Assembly (NCBI GenBank): GCA_947648385.1
Contig: CANSNO010000012.1
Location: forward strand, 1 to 39,707
Direction: 5' to 3'
DNA: 39,707 nucleotides
DNA from: an uncultured Clostridia bacterium
Lineage (GTDB): Bacteria; Bacillota; Clostridia; Oscillospirales; Butyricicoccaceae
Shown: positions 1 through 6,693 of the stretch, in pieces
Layout of the letters: every line of letters begins with the position of its first letter
How positions within the stretch are numbered: the stretch's first letter is position 1
Made by a program: the position numbers and the translations under genes
The notes under the pieces: generated by a model
What the model was told of the DNA's origin: nothing
Seen by the model: the letters and a program-made list of their open reading frames with translations, nothing else
The model's database searches: none

Positions 1-35
1 TTTATGATAATAACTTCCCACGCGGACCCCGTCCG

Positions 36-95
36 CATAGACAACCCCTCAGTCTACTTCGCGGACAGCTCCCCTTTACCCAAGGGTGTCAAGAA
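36..95. repeat. Possible dispersed intergenic repeat of Clostridia type
   Basis: The stretch contains AACCCCTCAGTCTACTTCGC followed by GGACAGCTCCCCTTTACC. From memory this resembles an element scattered between genes in many gut Clostridia. Only one copy is in the window, so repetition cannot be shown here. It lies just upstream of the GTPase gene; I see no clear promoter in positions 1-126, only an SD-like GGAGCG at 114-119. Confidence 0.35.
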
Positions 96-126
96 ATGAA
101 AATAATTTAGAACGGAGCGTTTTAAA

Positions 127-1056
127 ATGGAAAAGAAAAAGCTGTACGTATTGACCGGCTTTCTGGGAGCCGGAAAGACCTCCCTGCTGCTGCACCTGCT
201 GGACAGCCTCGGGGACAGAAAGATAGGCATAATTCAAAACGAGTTCGGCAAGCTCAGCGTCGACGGCATGATAATTGAGAGAAACGGCATAAAGATGACC
301 GAGATAAACCGCGGCTCCATCTTCTGCACCTGCCTCAAGCTCCATTTTGTTCAGGCTCTGGCCCAGATGGGACAGGAGGACCTTGAATATGTCTTTGTCG
401 AAAGCTCGGGTCTGGCCGACCCCTCCAACATCGAGGAGATACTGGAGGCCGCCGCCCAGCTCAGCGGCGACGCATATGACTTCAAGGGCGTCATCTGCCT
501 TATAGACGGGGTCAATTTCCCCGAGCAGCTGGCCGACATCGAAACGGTCGACCGTCAGCTTACCCACTGCCACATGGCCGTCATAAACAAGGTCGACCTT
601 ATAGACGAGGCCCAACTGGCCGAGGTGAAAAGAGCCGTCAGAGAGGTCAACCCCAAATGCGATATAGTGACTGCCGTTAACGGCCGTATCCCCTTGGATT
701 TCATGGAAAAAGACCTCATGGCTCTTCGGTGGGCCGAAAACGAGGACACCACCAACAGCGTCGACAACAAGCCCAAAACCATACAGCTCGAGACCGACGA
801 GGTTATTCCTCAGGAAATGCTGGAGGAGTTCCTGCGCTGCGTCCTGCCCGACTGCTACCGCGTAAAGGGCTTTTTCAGGCTGGAGGAGGGCTGGCGTCAG
901 GTGGACGTGGTTGAAAAGCTGATAGATTTCAAGCCCTGTGAAGAGCATGACGCCTCCCATCTGGTATTCCTCGCCAAGACCGGCCCCATGATAATCCGCA
1001 CGGTCGACGGAGCCTGGAAAGAGATAGTCGGCAAGCCCATGAAGCTGAAAAACTGA
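127..1056 (+). CDS. G3E-family GTPase (CobW/YjiA-like)
   Basis: 309-residue P-loop GTPase of the G3E (CobW/HypB/UreG) family, which use GTP to deliver or insert metals. The Walker A motif GFLGAGKT is at residues 11-18, a switch-like ESSGLADP at 92-99, and the guanine-specificity motif NKVD at 154-157. The family's metal-binding CxCC site appears as SIFCTCLK, so only two cysteines (67 and 69) remain of the usual three. The C-terminal part matches the CobW C-terminal region in size. SD-like GGAGCG precedes the ATG. The next gene starts 9 bp after the stop, so the two are probably co-transcribed. The metal and target protein cannot be told from sequence; this is a host gene outside the prophage. 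Confidence 0.88.
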   Translation: MEKKKLYVLTGFLGAGKTSLLLHLLDSLGDRKIGIIQNEFGKLSVDGMIIERNGIKMTEINRGSIFCTCLKLHFVQALAQMGQEDLEYVFVESSGLADPSNIEEILEAAAQLSGDAYDFKGVICLIDGVNFPEQLADIETVDRQLTHCHMAVINKVDLIDEAQLAEVKRAVREVNPKCDIVTAVNGRIPLDFMEKDLMALRWAENEDTTNSVDNKPKTIQLETDEVIPQEMLEEFLRCVLPDCYRVKGFFRLEEGWRQVDVVEKLIDFKPCEEHDASHLVFLAKTGPMIIRTVDGAWKEIVGKPMKLKN

Positions 1057-1065
1057 GGTGAAAAT

Positions 1066-1302
1066 ATGGAGATAAAAATAATAGGCGCGGGGTGTGATAC
1101 CTGCGGCAAGCTTTACGACAACGCCTGTCAGGCGGTCAAAGAGCTGGGGCTTGACGCAAAAGTGGAAAAGGTGGAAGACCTTGTGGAAATAGTCAAGATG
1201 GGAATAATGGCGGCTCCGGCCATGGTGGTCGACGGCAAAACGGTCGTCAGCGGCCAGGTGCCCGGCGTCAAAAGTCTCGTCAAGCTGCTCAAAAAACTGT
1301 AG
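1066..1302 (+). CDS. Thioredoxin-fold redox-active disulfide protein
   Basis: 78-residue protein of the small archaeal/bacterial glutaredoxin-like thioredoxin family (Thioredoxin_3, redox-active disulfide protein 2). The active site CDTC lies at residues 10-13 after the first beta strand, and the cis-proline context APAMVVDG follows at about residue 45. There is no signal peptide, so it acts in the cytoplasm. It sits 9 bp behind the G3E GTPase with SD GAGGTG, consistent with one operon; a shared role in thiol or metal handling is inference only. Confidence 0.85.
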   Translation: MEIKIIGAGCDTCGKLYDNACQAVKELGLDAKVEKVEDLVEIVKMGIMAAPAMVVDGKTVVSGQVPGVKSLVKLLKKL

Positions 1303-1317
1303 TTTTTACAGATAGAT

Positions 1318-1346
1318 TTGCAATACTCTCCGATGTGTGATAATAT
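1318..1346 (+). promoter_or_regulatory. Sigma-70-type promoter for the asparaginase gene
   Basis: -35 TTGCAA (1318-1323), 17-bp spacer, -10 TAATAT (1341-1346) preceded by TG (extended -10). It lies about 45 bp before the asparaginase start, so that gene probably has its own transcript. Confidence 0.6.
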
Positions 1347-1390
1347 TTAAGTTGAACGAACTCATTTTTTAATCTGAAGGAGAGGAAAAA

Positions 1391-2401
1391 ATGGACAATT
1401 CCGACAACAGGAGAAAAAAAATAAGGCTGGTCGCCACCGGCGGCACGATAGCCTCACAGGCCAAAAGCAGGGTATCGACCGAGGGCTATGCCTCCTCGGT
1501 AATTAAGGTGGAAGACCTTATCGATCAGCTGCCCGAGCTTGCGGAGATAGCCGACGTGACGGCAGAGCAGATATTCTTAAAGCCCAGCTCGGCCATAACC
1601 GAGGAAGACCTTTTCAACCTTTCGGGCCGCGTCAACGAGCTGCTGGCCTCCGACGACTGCGACGGCGTCGTCATTACCCACGGCACCGACACCATGGAGG
1701 AGACGGCCTTCTTCCTCAACCTGACGGTCAACAGCGACAAGCCCGTTGTCGTCACAGGCGCCATGAGGCCGGCCCACGTCATCAGCTCGGACGGCACCCT
1801 CAACCTCTATAACGCCGTGATAGTGGCCGCCTCCGACAAGTCCAGAGGTATGGGCGTCACCATCGCCATGAACGACATAATCATTTCGGCCAGAGACGCC
1901 ATAAAGTTCTCCACCTTCAAGGTGGAAGCCTATCAGGCCCCCCTGTACGGCGTGCTTGGCACCGTGAGAAACGGCGTCGTGGATTATTGCTACCGTCCCG
2001 TCAAGCGCCACACCACCACCTCCATGTTCAAGGGGGAGAAAAGGCAGCTGCCCCGCGTCGAAGTGCTTTATATGTATGAGGGCTGCTCCGACGACCTGTT
2101 TGACGCCGCGGTCGCCACGGGCTGTAAGGGCATCGTCACGGCCGGCACAGGCAACGGCGGCACGACCATGAGCATGATGAAGCGTTACCGCGCCGAGGAC
2201 GGCTCGGACAAGGATCTGCCCATCGTTGTCCGCAGCGCGCGCGTTCCCACAGGCGGCGTCAGCGACCCCTTCCGCACCCCCGGCCAGCGCATGATAGGCT
2301 CGGGAGACCTCAACCCCCAGAAGGCGTATATCCTGCTCCGTTTCGCCCTTTCGGTCACGGATGACCCCGAGGAAATAAAAAAGATATTCATGGAATATTA
2401 A
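1391..2401 (+). CDS. L-asparaginase, cytoplasmic
   Basis: 336 residues, typical length for bacterial asparaginases; hydrolyses L-asparagine to aspartate and ammonia. The first catalytic motif TGGTIA is at residues 16-21 (nucleophile Thr19) and the second, HGTDTMEETA, begins at residue 97 (Thr99, Asp100). There is no signal peptide before the first strand, so a cytoplasmic location is likely even though the protein resembles the ansB branch. The start has a good SD (AAGGAGAGG) and its own promoter, and the gene ends just before a strong terminator. Host gene; last complete chromosomal gene before the prophage. Confidence 0.92.
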   Translation: MDNSDNRRKKIRLVATGGTIASQAKSRVSTEGYASSVIKVEDLIDQLPELAEIADVTAEQIFLKPSSAITEEDLFNLSGRVNELLASDDCDGVVITHGTDTMEETAFFLNLTVNSDKPVVVTGAMRPAHVISSDGTLNLYNAVIVAASDKSRGMGVTIAMNDIIISARDAIKFSTFKVEAYQAPLYGVLGTVRNGVVDYCYRPVKRHTTTSMFKGEKRQLPRVEVLYMYEGCSDDLFDAAVATGCKGIVTAGTGNGGTTMSMMKRYRAEDGSDKDLPIVVRSARVPTGGVSDPFRTPGQRMIGSGDLNPQKAYILLRFALSVTDDPEEIKKIFMEY

Positions 2402-2420
2402 ACTAAAAATTCCAATAAAA

Positions 2421-2448
2421 ACGCGCCCTTTTCGGGGCGCGTTTTTTA
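2421..2448 (+). terminator. Rho-independent terminator of the asparaginase gene
   Basis: Perfect 8-bp stem ACGCGCCC/GGGCGCGT with a 6-nt loop followed by six T, 20 bp after the asparaginase stop. An upstream A run also makes it usable from the other strand. Confidence 0.85.
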
Positions 2449-2473
2449 GCCGCAGCATCCTGTATAAACAAAA

Positions 2474-2497
2474 AGACAGCCCAAAGGCTGTCTCTTT
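2474..2497. terminator. Second hairpin terminator
   Basis: 8-bp stem AGACAGCC/GGCTGTCT with a 4-nt loop, flanked by A runs and CTTTT. Probably bidirectional and part of the hairpin cluster between host gene and prophage. Confidence 0.65.
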
Positions 2498-2524
2498 TCG
2501 GCCAAGCCGGTACGCCGGAAGGGA

Positions 2525-2604
2525 GAGGTCGGGGGTTCGAATATATCTTTGAAATGATAAAAAAGCTCAACGGGAAACCCGTTGAGCTTTTTTGGTACGC
2601 CAGA
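2525..2604. repeat. 80-bp host repeat, copy 1, with terminator hairpin
   Basis: Matches 2694-2773 over 80 bp with a single difference (G at 2556, A at 2725). It contains GGGGGTTCGAATATA, which recalls a tRNA T-loop, and a perfect 16-bp inverted repeat with a 3-nt loop at 2559-2593 flanked by A and T runs (bidirectional terminator). Both copies end in GGTACGCCAGA. A related GGTACGCCGGAAGGG also precedes this copy at 2509, so the locus appears to be a short tandem array. Confidence 0.85.
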
Positions 2605-4282
2605 AGGGATTCGAACTCTTTATCCCACAAAGACTGACGCCTTTGTGGGAACCCCGACGGATTTTATAGGCGGCTCCACCCTTGTGTCGCCGCGAGGTCG
2701 GGGGTTCGAATATATCTTTGAAATAATAAAAAAGCTCAACGGGAAACCCGTTGAGCTTTTTTGGTACGCCAGATGTCTCCAAAGACGAACCCAAAACCGT
2801 CCCGTCGCTGGCCGCTTTTTCTGCTGTCTGAAGTGTTATCTGATTTTTGTTGCCGCCAAAATTGAGATTTAAAATCAATCGGCCATCGTCATAAAGGTAG
2901 GCCGCCTGTAGAAATGTATCAACAAGGTAGACTCGCCACCCCTCATCGGACTGGTCAAACCTCCGCAATTTTTCCAAGTGCCAAATCACGGTATCACGCG
3001 ACAGCTCCGAATTCTCCATGCGTTCTTTTGCAAGGCCCGCTTCCAAATCGGCTCTCTCTGCTTCCAACTCCATGAGATGGCTTTTTATACTATCAGTGAC
3101 CAGACCACTGTCAATAACACTTAAAGTGTTTTTGATGGCCGCTTCAACTTTTTTCAGGCGTGTCTCCAGAGAGGCAACAGCTCCGGTGTTGTTTTGCGAT
3201 TTTTGCCATTCCATGAAGCGGTCGGCAAATTCCTGAATGATGGCATCGTCGTGAATAATTTTCACAAGTTCAGAAATTACCAAATCCTCAATCCACTGTT
3301 TAGGCGCCCTTTCCTTGTTGCATTTTTTCTCTCTGCGATTTTTGCATGTGTAATAGTAATAAGTACGGCCACGGCGGCCCGTTCCGCTATCGCCGGTCAT
3401 GGGTGCACCGCATTCTCCGCAAAACAACTTTGTCGTCAGTAAAAAGCCTCCCTTGTCTTTTGAGGCCGCAGGGGCGTGATGATGCTGATTCATAATATGT
3501 TGCACTTTGTCAAACAATTCGCGGCTGACAGTGCGTGGGATTCCCTCCTCGTCTATAATATCACCAAACTGATATATTCCGGCATATTTAGGATTTCGCG
3601 CGATTCGCCTTATTGAGTTTTTGTTAAAAGGTTTGCCTCTTATCGTTCGATATCCTTCAGCATTTAAATCAGTAAATATATCAACCTCCGAACGACCCGA
3701 AGCGATTTCCACAAAAATGCGCTGAACTATATGATTTGTCTCTGGGTCAAGTTCAAATCGACCGTCAGGCCCTTTGCGAAGTCCCAGCAGAGTCTGTCCC
3801 AAAGTCTGCCGTTTAAGCGCGCTGTCGTAATTTCCTCGCTTGACATTTTGAGACAAATTGGCCGAATAGTATTCGGCAAAGCCTTCCATGACGCTTTCCA
3901 GTATAATACCTTCAGGGCCGTCAGGGATGCTTTCTTTGGCATACATAACTCGCACGCCGTTCTGTTTCAAGCGATATTTATAGACAGCACTGTCATATCG
4001 AGACCGGGCGAAGCGGTCGTTTTTCCATGTGATAACAATTTCGAATTGCCCTTTGGCGCTATCTCTTATCATGCGCTGAAACTCCGGCCTTTTATCTGAG
4101 GTGCCGGTGAGCGCACGGTCGCAGTATTCGCCAATGATTACAATACCATATTTTTCAGCGAAAGCATGACAATCGCGGAGCTGGCCCTCAATGCTCTCAT
4201 CTCTCTGCCCTGAAGAGGAATATCGGGCATAAATAACTCCTTTCACAAGGTCGGTCTGAGCCGGTTTTTCATTTTTTGTCAT
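2567..4282 (-). CDS. int: Large serine recombinase (phage integrase), host-completed C-terminus
   Basis: 571 residues from the ATG at 4282, which has SD-like GGAGAG; an in-frame ATG at 4294 is also possible. It inserts and excises the phage through a Ser-DNA intermediate. The N-terminal resolvase domain has VIYARYSSSGQRDESIEGQ with catalytic Ser22, then a recombinase domain near residues 160-280, a zinc ribbon (CGEC and later CKNRREKKC) near 300-340, and a coiled coil after it. Codons from about residue 504 onward lie in the host repeats, so the last ~68 residues are contributed by the chromosome and would differ in the excised phage. The gene overlaps the upstream SWIM gene by 14 bp. Confidence 0.93.
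   Translation of the reverse strand: MTKNEKPAQTDLVKGVIYARYSSSGQRDESIEGQLRDCHAFAEKYGIVIIGEYCDRALTGTSDKRPEFQRMIRDSAKGQFEIVITWKNDRFARSRYDSAVYKYRLKQNGVRVMYAKESIPDGPEGIILESVMEGFAEYYSANLSQNVKRGNYDSALKRQTLGQTLLGLRKGPDGRFELDPETNHIVQRIFVEIASGRSEVDIFTDLNAEGYRTIRGKPFNKNSIRRIARNPKYAGIYQFGDIIDEEGIPRTVSRELFDKVQHIMNQHHHAPAASKDKGGFLLTTKLFCGECGAPMTGDSGTGRRGRTYYYYTCKNRREKKCNKERAPKQWIEDLVISELVKIIHDDAIIQEFADRFMEWQKSQNNTGAVASLETRLKKVEAAIKNTLSVIDSGLVTDSIKSHLMELEAERADLEAGLAKERMENSELSRDTVIWHLEKLRRFDQSDEGWRVYLVDTFLQAAYLYDDGRLILNLNFGGNKNQITLQTAEKAASDGTVLGSSLETSGVPKKLNGFPVELFYYFKDIFEPPTSRRHKGGAAYKIRRGSHKGVSLCGIKSSNPFWRTKKAQRVSR
2694..2773. repeat. 80-bp host repeat, copy 2, forming the left prophage junction
   Basis: Second copy, offset 169 bp from the first, with the same hairpin at 2728-2762. 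After GGTACGCCAGA (2763-2773) the two copies diverge: copy 1 continues AGGGATTCGAAC, copy 2 continues TGTCTCCAAAGAC inside the integrase gene. The break in similarity marks the likely prophage edge. Confidence 0.8.
2763..2773. other. Probable attL core
   Basis: GGTACGCCAGA is the last sequence shared by the host repeat and the prophage-proximal repeat. Large serine integrases cut at a 2-bp core inside short sites, so the crossover should lie in or right beside this stretch. The matching attR is beyond the window's right edge. Confidence 0.5.
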
Positions 4283-4868
4283 CAGGCTCTCCACTCATCA
4301 AGCCCAGTTCCATGCGGAGCCTATAAATATGCTTACATGGCAGTCTGCGCGCAAAGTAGTCCCTGCAAGTGCAGGAGTCGACGGTAGTCACATACGGTTC
4401 CTTCCCTGAGCCGCCAAATATGGCGCTTTTGTTTTCCACATCTATGGAAATCGGAGCGCACTTTTTATCTTTCGCTTTTTCAATGCGTTTGACCTGTTCA
4501 GGGTGGGCGTCAATATCGGCGCCGGAAGCGAGGATTTCCTCTCGCTGGGCTTTGACCGCCCCGACCGCGTATCCAGACTTCCTCTTCACAATCTCAATCA
4601 CACCGAGTTCGTGGGCCAGCCTGTAGATGTGCTTGCACGGTAGCCCGCGGTCTGCAAAATCGTAACAGGTACAATGGTCAAGTGTGGTCTCGTAAAAGGG
4701 CAAATCAGTGCTGCTCGAAAATCTCGCGGTTCCGGCAGCTTTGTTTATCTTGAAAGTAAACGGATAGGTCATCGCCCTGTTCTGTCTGTCAATCTGCGCT
4801 TTGTCCTCATGCACGGAATAATCCCAAGCGGGCCAATCCTTTAAAATATGACATCGACCGTGCAACAT
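4269..4868 (-). CDS. Double SWIM zinc-finger protein
   Basis: 199 residues from the ATG at 4868, chosen because AGGAGG stands 7 bp upstream. It has two SWIM fingers (CxCx(n)CxH): CTCYDFADRGLPCKHIYRL with Cys66, Cys68, Cys78, His80, and CTCRDYFARRLPCKHIYRL with Cys166, Cys168, Cys178, His180, exactly 100 residues apart. Each finger is preceded by a similar beta-rich segment, so the protein looks like an internal duplication. SWIM fingers bind DNA or protein partners. It overlaps the integrase start, is in the lysogeny operon, and could influence integration or excision; that is inference only. Confidence 0.8.
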   Translation of the reverse strand: MLHGRCHILKDWPAWDYSVHEDKAQIDRQNRAMTYPFTFKINKAAGTARFSSSTDLPFYETTLDHCTCYDFADRGLPCKHIYRLAHELGVIEIVKRKSGYAVGAVKAQREEILASGADIDAHPEQVKRIEKAKDKKCAPISIDVENKSAIFGGSGKEPYVTTVDSCTCRDYFARRLPCKHIYRLRMELGLMSGEPDDKK

Positions 4869-4894
4869 ATCAATTCCTCCTTTATATAATCCTT

Positions 4895-4926
4895 GCCCCT
4901 TCGGCTCAGGCCGAGGGGGCTTTTTT
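4895..4926 (+). terminator. Hairpin with T-run between SWIM and ImmA genes
   Basis: 11-bp stem GCCCCTTCGGC/GCCGAGGGGGC (one T-G pair), 4-nt loop, then six T on the plus strand. It would stop plus-strand transcripts. For the minus-strand lysogeny genes it lies in the intercistronic gap and could lower expression of the SWIM and integrase genes. Confidence 0.65.
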
Positions 4927-5353
4927 ATAAATACATATCCACGGCCAGATTGCCATGAACATAGTAACAGACGGCCTTTTTCATAAAATCTTCGGTCACA
5001 TCGAAATGCTCCGCCAGAGACCATATACTGTCACAGCCGTCGGCAATGGCGGCGTCAAACTCGTTTATAGGCACAAGGCAATTTATCGCCCATTTATCGG
5101 CGCGGTTCTCATGCTTTTGGCGGACATCGCATAAAGCATATCTATTGTAAAAAGCGCCCTGTACACAGTGGCCCAGCTCGTGCGCCAGCTTACAGCGCTC
5201 ATCATCATAATCGGTGAGCTGTAAAGGGTCTATGGCAATATAGCAGCGTCCATCATCGTCCATGACGGACAAAGCCTCGCGGCTATGAAGTTCAAAACTG
5301 TCAACGATTATTTGATTTTCCTTCGCCAGCGCATATAGGTCGGTCAAAGTCAT
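4925..5353 (-). CDS. ImmA/IrrE-type zinc metallopeptidase
   Basis: 142 residues. It has the zinc-binding HExxH as LAHELGHCVQG at about residue 57-67 and the downstream acidic ENRADKWAINCLVP helix that supplies the third ligand, as in ImmA of ICEBs1 and phage relatives. Those proteases cleave the phage repressor to induce the element. The ATG overlaps the repressor stop (ATGA, 5350-5353), so the two are translationally coupled, matching the known ImmR-ImmA pairing. The neighbouring repressor is the likely substrate (inference). Confidence 0.9.
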   Translation of the reverse strand: MTLTDLYALAKENQIIVDSFELHSREALSVMDDDGRCYIAIDPLQLTDYDDERCKLAHELGHCVQGAFYNRYALCDVRQKHENRADKWAINCLVPINEFDAAIADGCDSIWSLAEHFDVTEDFMKKAVCYYVHGNLAVDMYL

Positions 5354-5703
5354 TTATTTTTCTTTTTCCTCTCTTTAATAAACTCAGCATAACGCCGGAC
5401 ATCTTCTATATCGGCGTCGGTAATATCTGTGGCGTCACCAAACAAGGCGAATTTTAGGGCGTCATCTGACAGCCGCTCGTTATCAACGGGCGGTTTTTCT
5501 TGCTCAGTACCGAGTAAAGAGGAAACAGACACATTAAAATACTGTGCTATTTTATCTGCGGTTTTTGCAGATACTCCTGTTCGGCGACCCATTTTCAAAT
5601 CCGTTATCAAGCCCTTGCTAATACCTATTTCAGAACAGAGTTTGGCTCCAGTAATACCTTTTTGAGCGCACAATTTCATAATGTTTTCATACAAAGTACA
5701 CAT
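5350..5703 (-). CDS. Cro/CI-type HTH repressor (ImmR-like)
   Basis: 117 residues with an N-terminal HTH_3 domain: GITGAKLCSEIGISKGLITDLK forms helices 2-3 at about residues 16-38, followed by NVSVSSLLG, a standard ending of this fold. A linker and a charged C-terminal helix (DIEDVRRYAEFIKERKKKNK) follow, which may be the dimer or protease-recognition part. First gene of the minus-strand lysogeny operon, driven by the promoter at 5840-5868; probably the main lysogeny repressor acting on the operator-like sites at 5726-5862. Confidence 0.88.
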   Translation of the reverse strand: MCTLYENIMKLCAQKGITGAKLCSEIGISKGLITDLKMGRRTGVSAKTADKIAQYFNVSVSSLLGTEQEKPPVDNERLSDDALKFALFGDATDITDADIEDVRRYAEFIKERKKKNK

Positions 5704-5725
5704 AACAATACCTCTATTTTTGTGA

Positions 5726-5743
5726 TAAGTAACAAAAAGTACT
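5726..5743. promoter_or_regulatory. Candidate repressor operator O3
   Basis: TAAGTAACAAAAAGTACT shares the AGTAC half-site with the two better palindromes at 5768 and 5845 and lies in the repressor leader, where binding could give autoregulation. Weaker than the other two. Confidence 0.4.
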
Positions 5744-5761
5744 CATAACAACAAAATGCCC

Positions 5762-5790
5762 TTGAAAAATACTCATTCAGGTACTATAAT
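5762..5790 (+). promoter_or_regulatory. Early (cro-side) promoter, rightward
   Basis: TTGAAA (5762-5767), exactly 17 bp, TATAAT (5785-5790). Transcription would start near 5797 and run into the Cro-like gene after a leader of about 165 nt. The spacer carries the operator-like sequence at 5768-5785. The promoter is flanked by the inverted repeat GCCCTTG (5758-5764) / CAAGGGC (5801-5807). Confidence 0.8.
5768..5785. promoter_or_regulatory. Candidate operator O1 inside the early promoter
   Basis: AATACTCATTCAGGTACT, an imperfect palindrome with outer TACT/GTACT parts, fills the -35/-10 spacer of the rightward promoter. Repressor bound here would block that promoter. Confidence 0.5.
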
Positions 5791-5839
5791 GTGACTATGG
5801 CAAGGGCGTCATGAGATTATATTACTTGGTGGTGCTTGT

Positions 5840-5868
5840 ATTATAGTACATGATTGTGTACTTGTCAA
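5840..5868 (-). promoter_or_regulatory. Repressor promoter, leftward
   Basis: On the minus strand: TTGACA (5868-5863), 17-bp spacer, TATAAT (5845-5840), a full consensus. Transcription would start near 5833 and run left through the rightward promoter into the repressor gene. Its spacer holds the palindrome at 5845-5862. Confidence 0.82.
5845..5862. promoter_or_regulatory. Candidate operator O2 inside the repressor promoter
   Basis: AGTACATGATTGTGTACT is a near-palindrome (AGTACA/TGTACT ends) lying in the spacer of the leftward promoter. It resembles O1 and probably binds the repressor or the Cro-like protein. Confidence 0.55.
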
Positions 5869-5881
5869 CAAAATTAACGGT

Positions 5882-5936
5882 TTGGCTGTGGTAAAAAACA
5901 GTTCTCTATTTTCATTATCTCTCTTGCCACAGCCAA
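5882..5936 (+). other. Long-loop inverted repeat in the early leader
   Basis: TTGGCTGTGG (5882-5891) and CCACAGCCAA (5927-5936) are perfect 10-bp complements around a 35-nt AT-rich loop. It sits in the untranslated leader, 15 bp before the SD of the Cro-like gene, and could control its translation or stability, or be a protein-binding site. Confidence 0.5.
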
Positions 5937-5964
5937 CCGTACCAAATAAATAGGAGGGATGCAT

Positions 5965-6180
5965 ATGAGCGATTGCAAATTTACCCCTTATGGTTTGCGT
6001 GTAAAAACCAAGCTGATGGAACTGGGTAAAAATCAAAAATGGCTTGAAAAAGAAGTATGCGAAAGAACGGGCCTGTATGTTGATAATGGGTATATATATA
6101 AAATCCTTACAGGCAAAAGGCAGGCCCCGAAAATAGTTCAAGCCATCAATGAGGTCTTAAATCTGGAGGAAATAAAATGA
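5965..6180 (+). CDS. Cro-like small HTH regulator
   Basis: 71 residues. The ATG at 5965 is preferred over the in-frame ATG at 5959, which would touch the SD AGGAGGG (5951-5957). The sequence reads as a compact helix-turn-helix: KNQKWLEKEVCERTG then DNGYIYKILTGKRQAPKIVQAI, as in short Cro/antirepressor-type proteins of Firmicutes phages. First rightward gene facing the repressor, so its likely role is to shut off lysogeny transcription. Its stop overlaps the next ATG (ATGA). Confidence 0.75.
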   Translation: MSDCKFTPYGLRVKTKLMELGKNQKWLEKEVCERTGLYVDNGYIYKILTGKRQAPKIVQAINEVLNLEEIK

Positions 6181-6371
6181 CTCCCAACAACCATACGGTC
6201 GTAATCGACCCGAAAGATATACCTGACGAGTGCTATCAAATAGGCTGCTCTATTCTCTACTCCAGCATTCGTCGCGCGCTTGCCGACCCCGTTTTGAAAG
6301 CCGACTTTGAGGCTTGGAAAAAAGAAAGAGAAGCAAGAAAAGAAGCGGCGCAGTTAGAAGCCACGAAATAA
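6177..6371 (+). CDS. Small early phage protein, unknown
   Basis: 64 residues, translationally coupled to the Cro-like gene and with its own GGAGG. The C-terminal half is a charged helix rich in Lys, Glu and Arg (FEAWKKEREARKEAAQLEATK). I do not recognise a family. Position is where excisionases or recombination directionality factors can lie, but nothing in the sequence shows that. Confidence 0.7.
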   Translation: MTPNNHTVVIDPKDIPDECYQIGCSILYSSIRRALADPVLKADFEAWKKEREARKEAAQLEATK

Positions 6372-6387
6372 AACACAGGAGGAGAAA

Positions 6388-6693
6388 ATGAAAAAAATCA
6401 TCAATGGGAAAAAGTACGACACCGAGACAGCCGAGTTTGTCGGCGAAATGGATAACGGCCTTTGCGGTACGGATTTTGATTGTATTGCTGAGAGCCTTTA
6501 CCGCAAAAAGACCGGCGAGTTTTTTGTTTACGGTCAGGGCGGAGCACGCACAAGATATGCCAGGAAAGACGGAGCCTCGATTTGTGGCGGATGTGAAATA
6601 GTACCGCTGTCAGAGGATGAGGCGAAAAAGTGGGCCGAGCGTTATCTGGACGCTGACAAATACGAGGAGATTTTCGGGGAGGTGGCCGAGTAA
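6388..6693 (+). CDS. Conserved small phage/plasmid protein, unknown
   Basis: 101 residues with SD AGGAGG. It starts KKIINGKKYDTETAEFVGE and has an LYRKKTGEFFVYGQGG segment, a pattern common in Clostridia mobile elements where a short beta-sheet protein of unknown role is predicted. Acidic C-terminal helix (EDEAKKWAERYLDADKYEEIFGE). No catalytic motif seen. Confidence 0.75.
   Translation: MKKIINGKKYDTETAEFVGEMDNGLCGTDFDCIAESLYRKKTGEFFVYGQGGARTRYARKDGASICGGCEIVPLSEDEAKKWAERYLDADKYEEIFGEVAE

Noticed and set aside
76..960. Long minus-strand reading frame opposite the G3E GTPase
   Set aside because: It is a shadow of the GTPase, with no ribosome site and a biased composition; the plus-strand gene has clear motifs.
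1577..2458. Long minus-strand frame opposite the asparaginase
   Set aside because: Shadow frame; it also runs through the terminator of the asparaginase.
2594..2700. tRNA gene on the minus strand
   Set aside because: A T-loop-like box and a CCA-like end are present, but no D-arm, anticodon stem or matching acceptor strand can be folded.
2582..2872. Plus-strand ORF starting SFFGTPEGIRTLYP
   Set aside because: This is the type of spurious protein read antisense from tRNA-like or terminator repeats, and it runs against the integrase.
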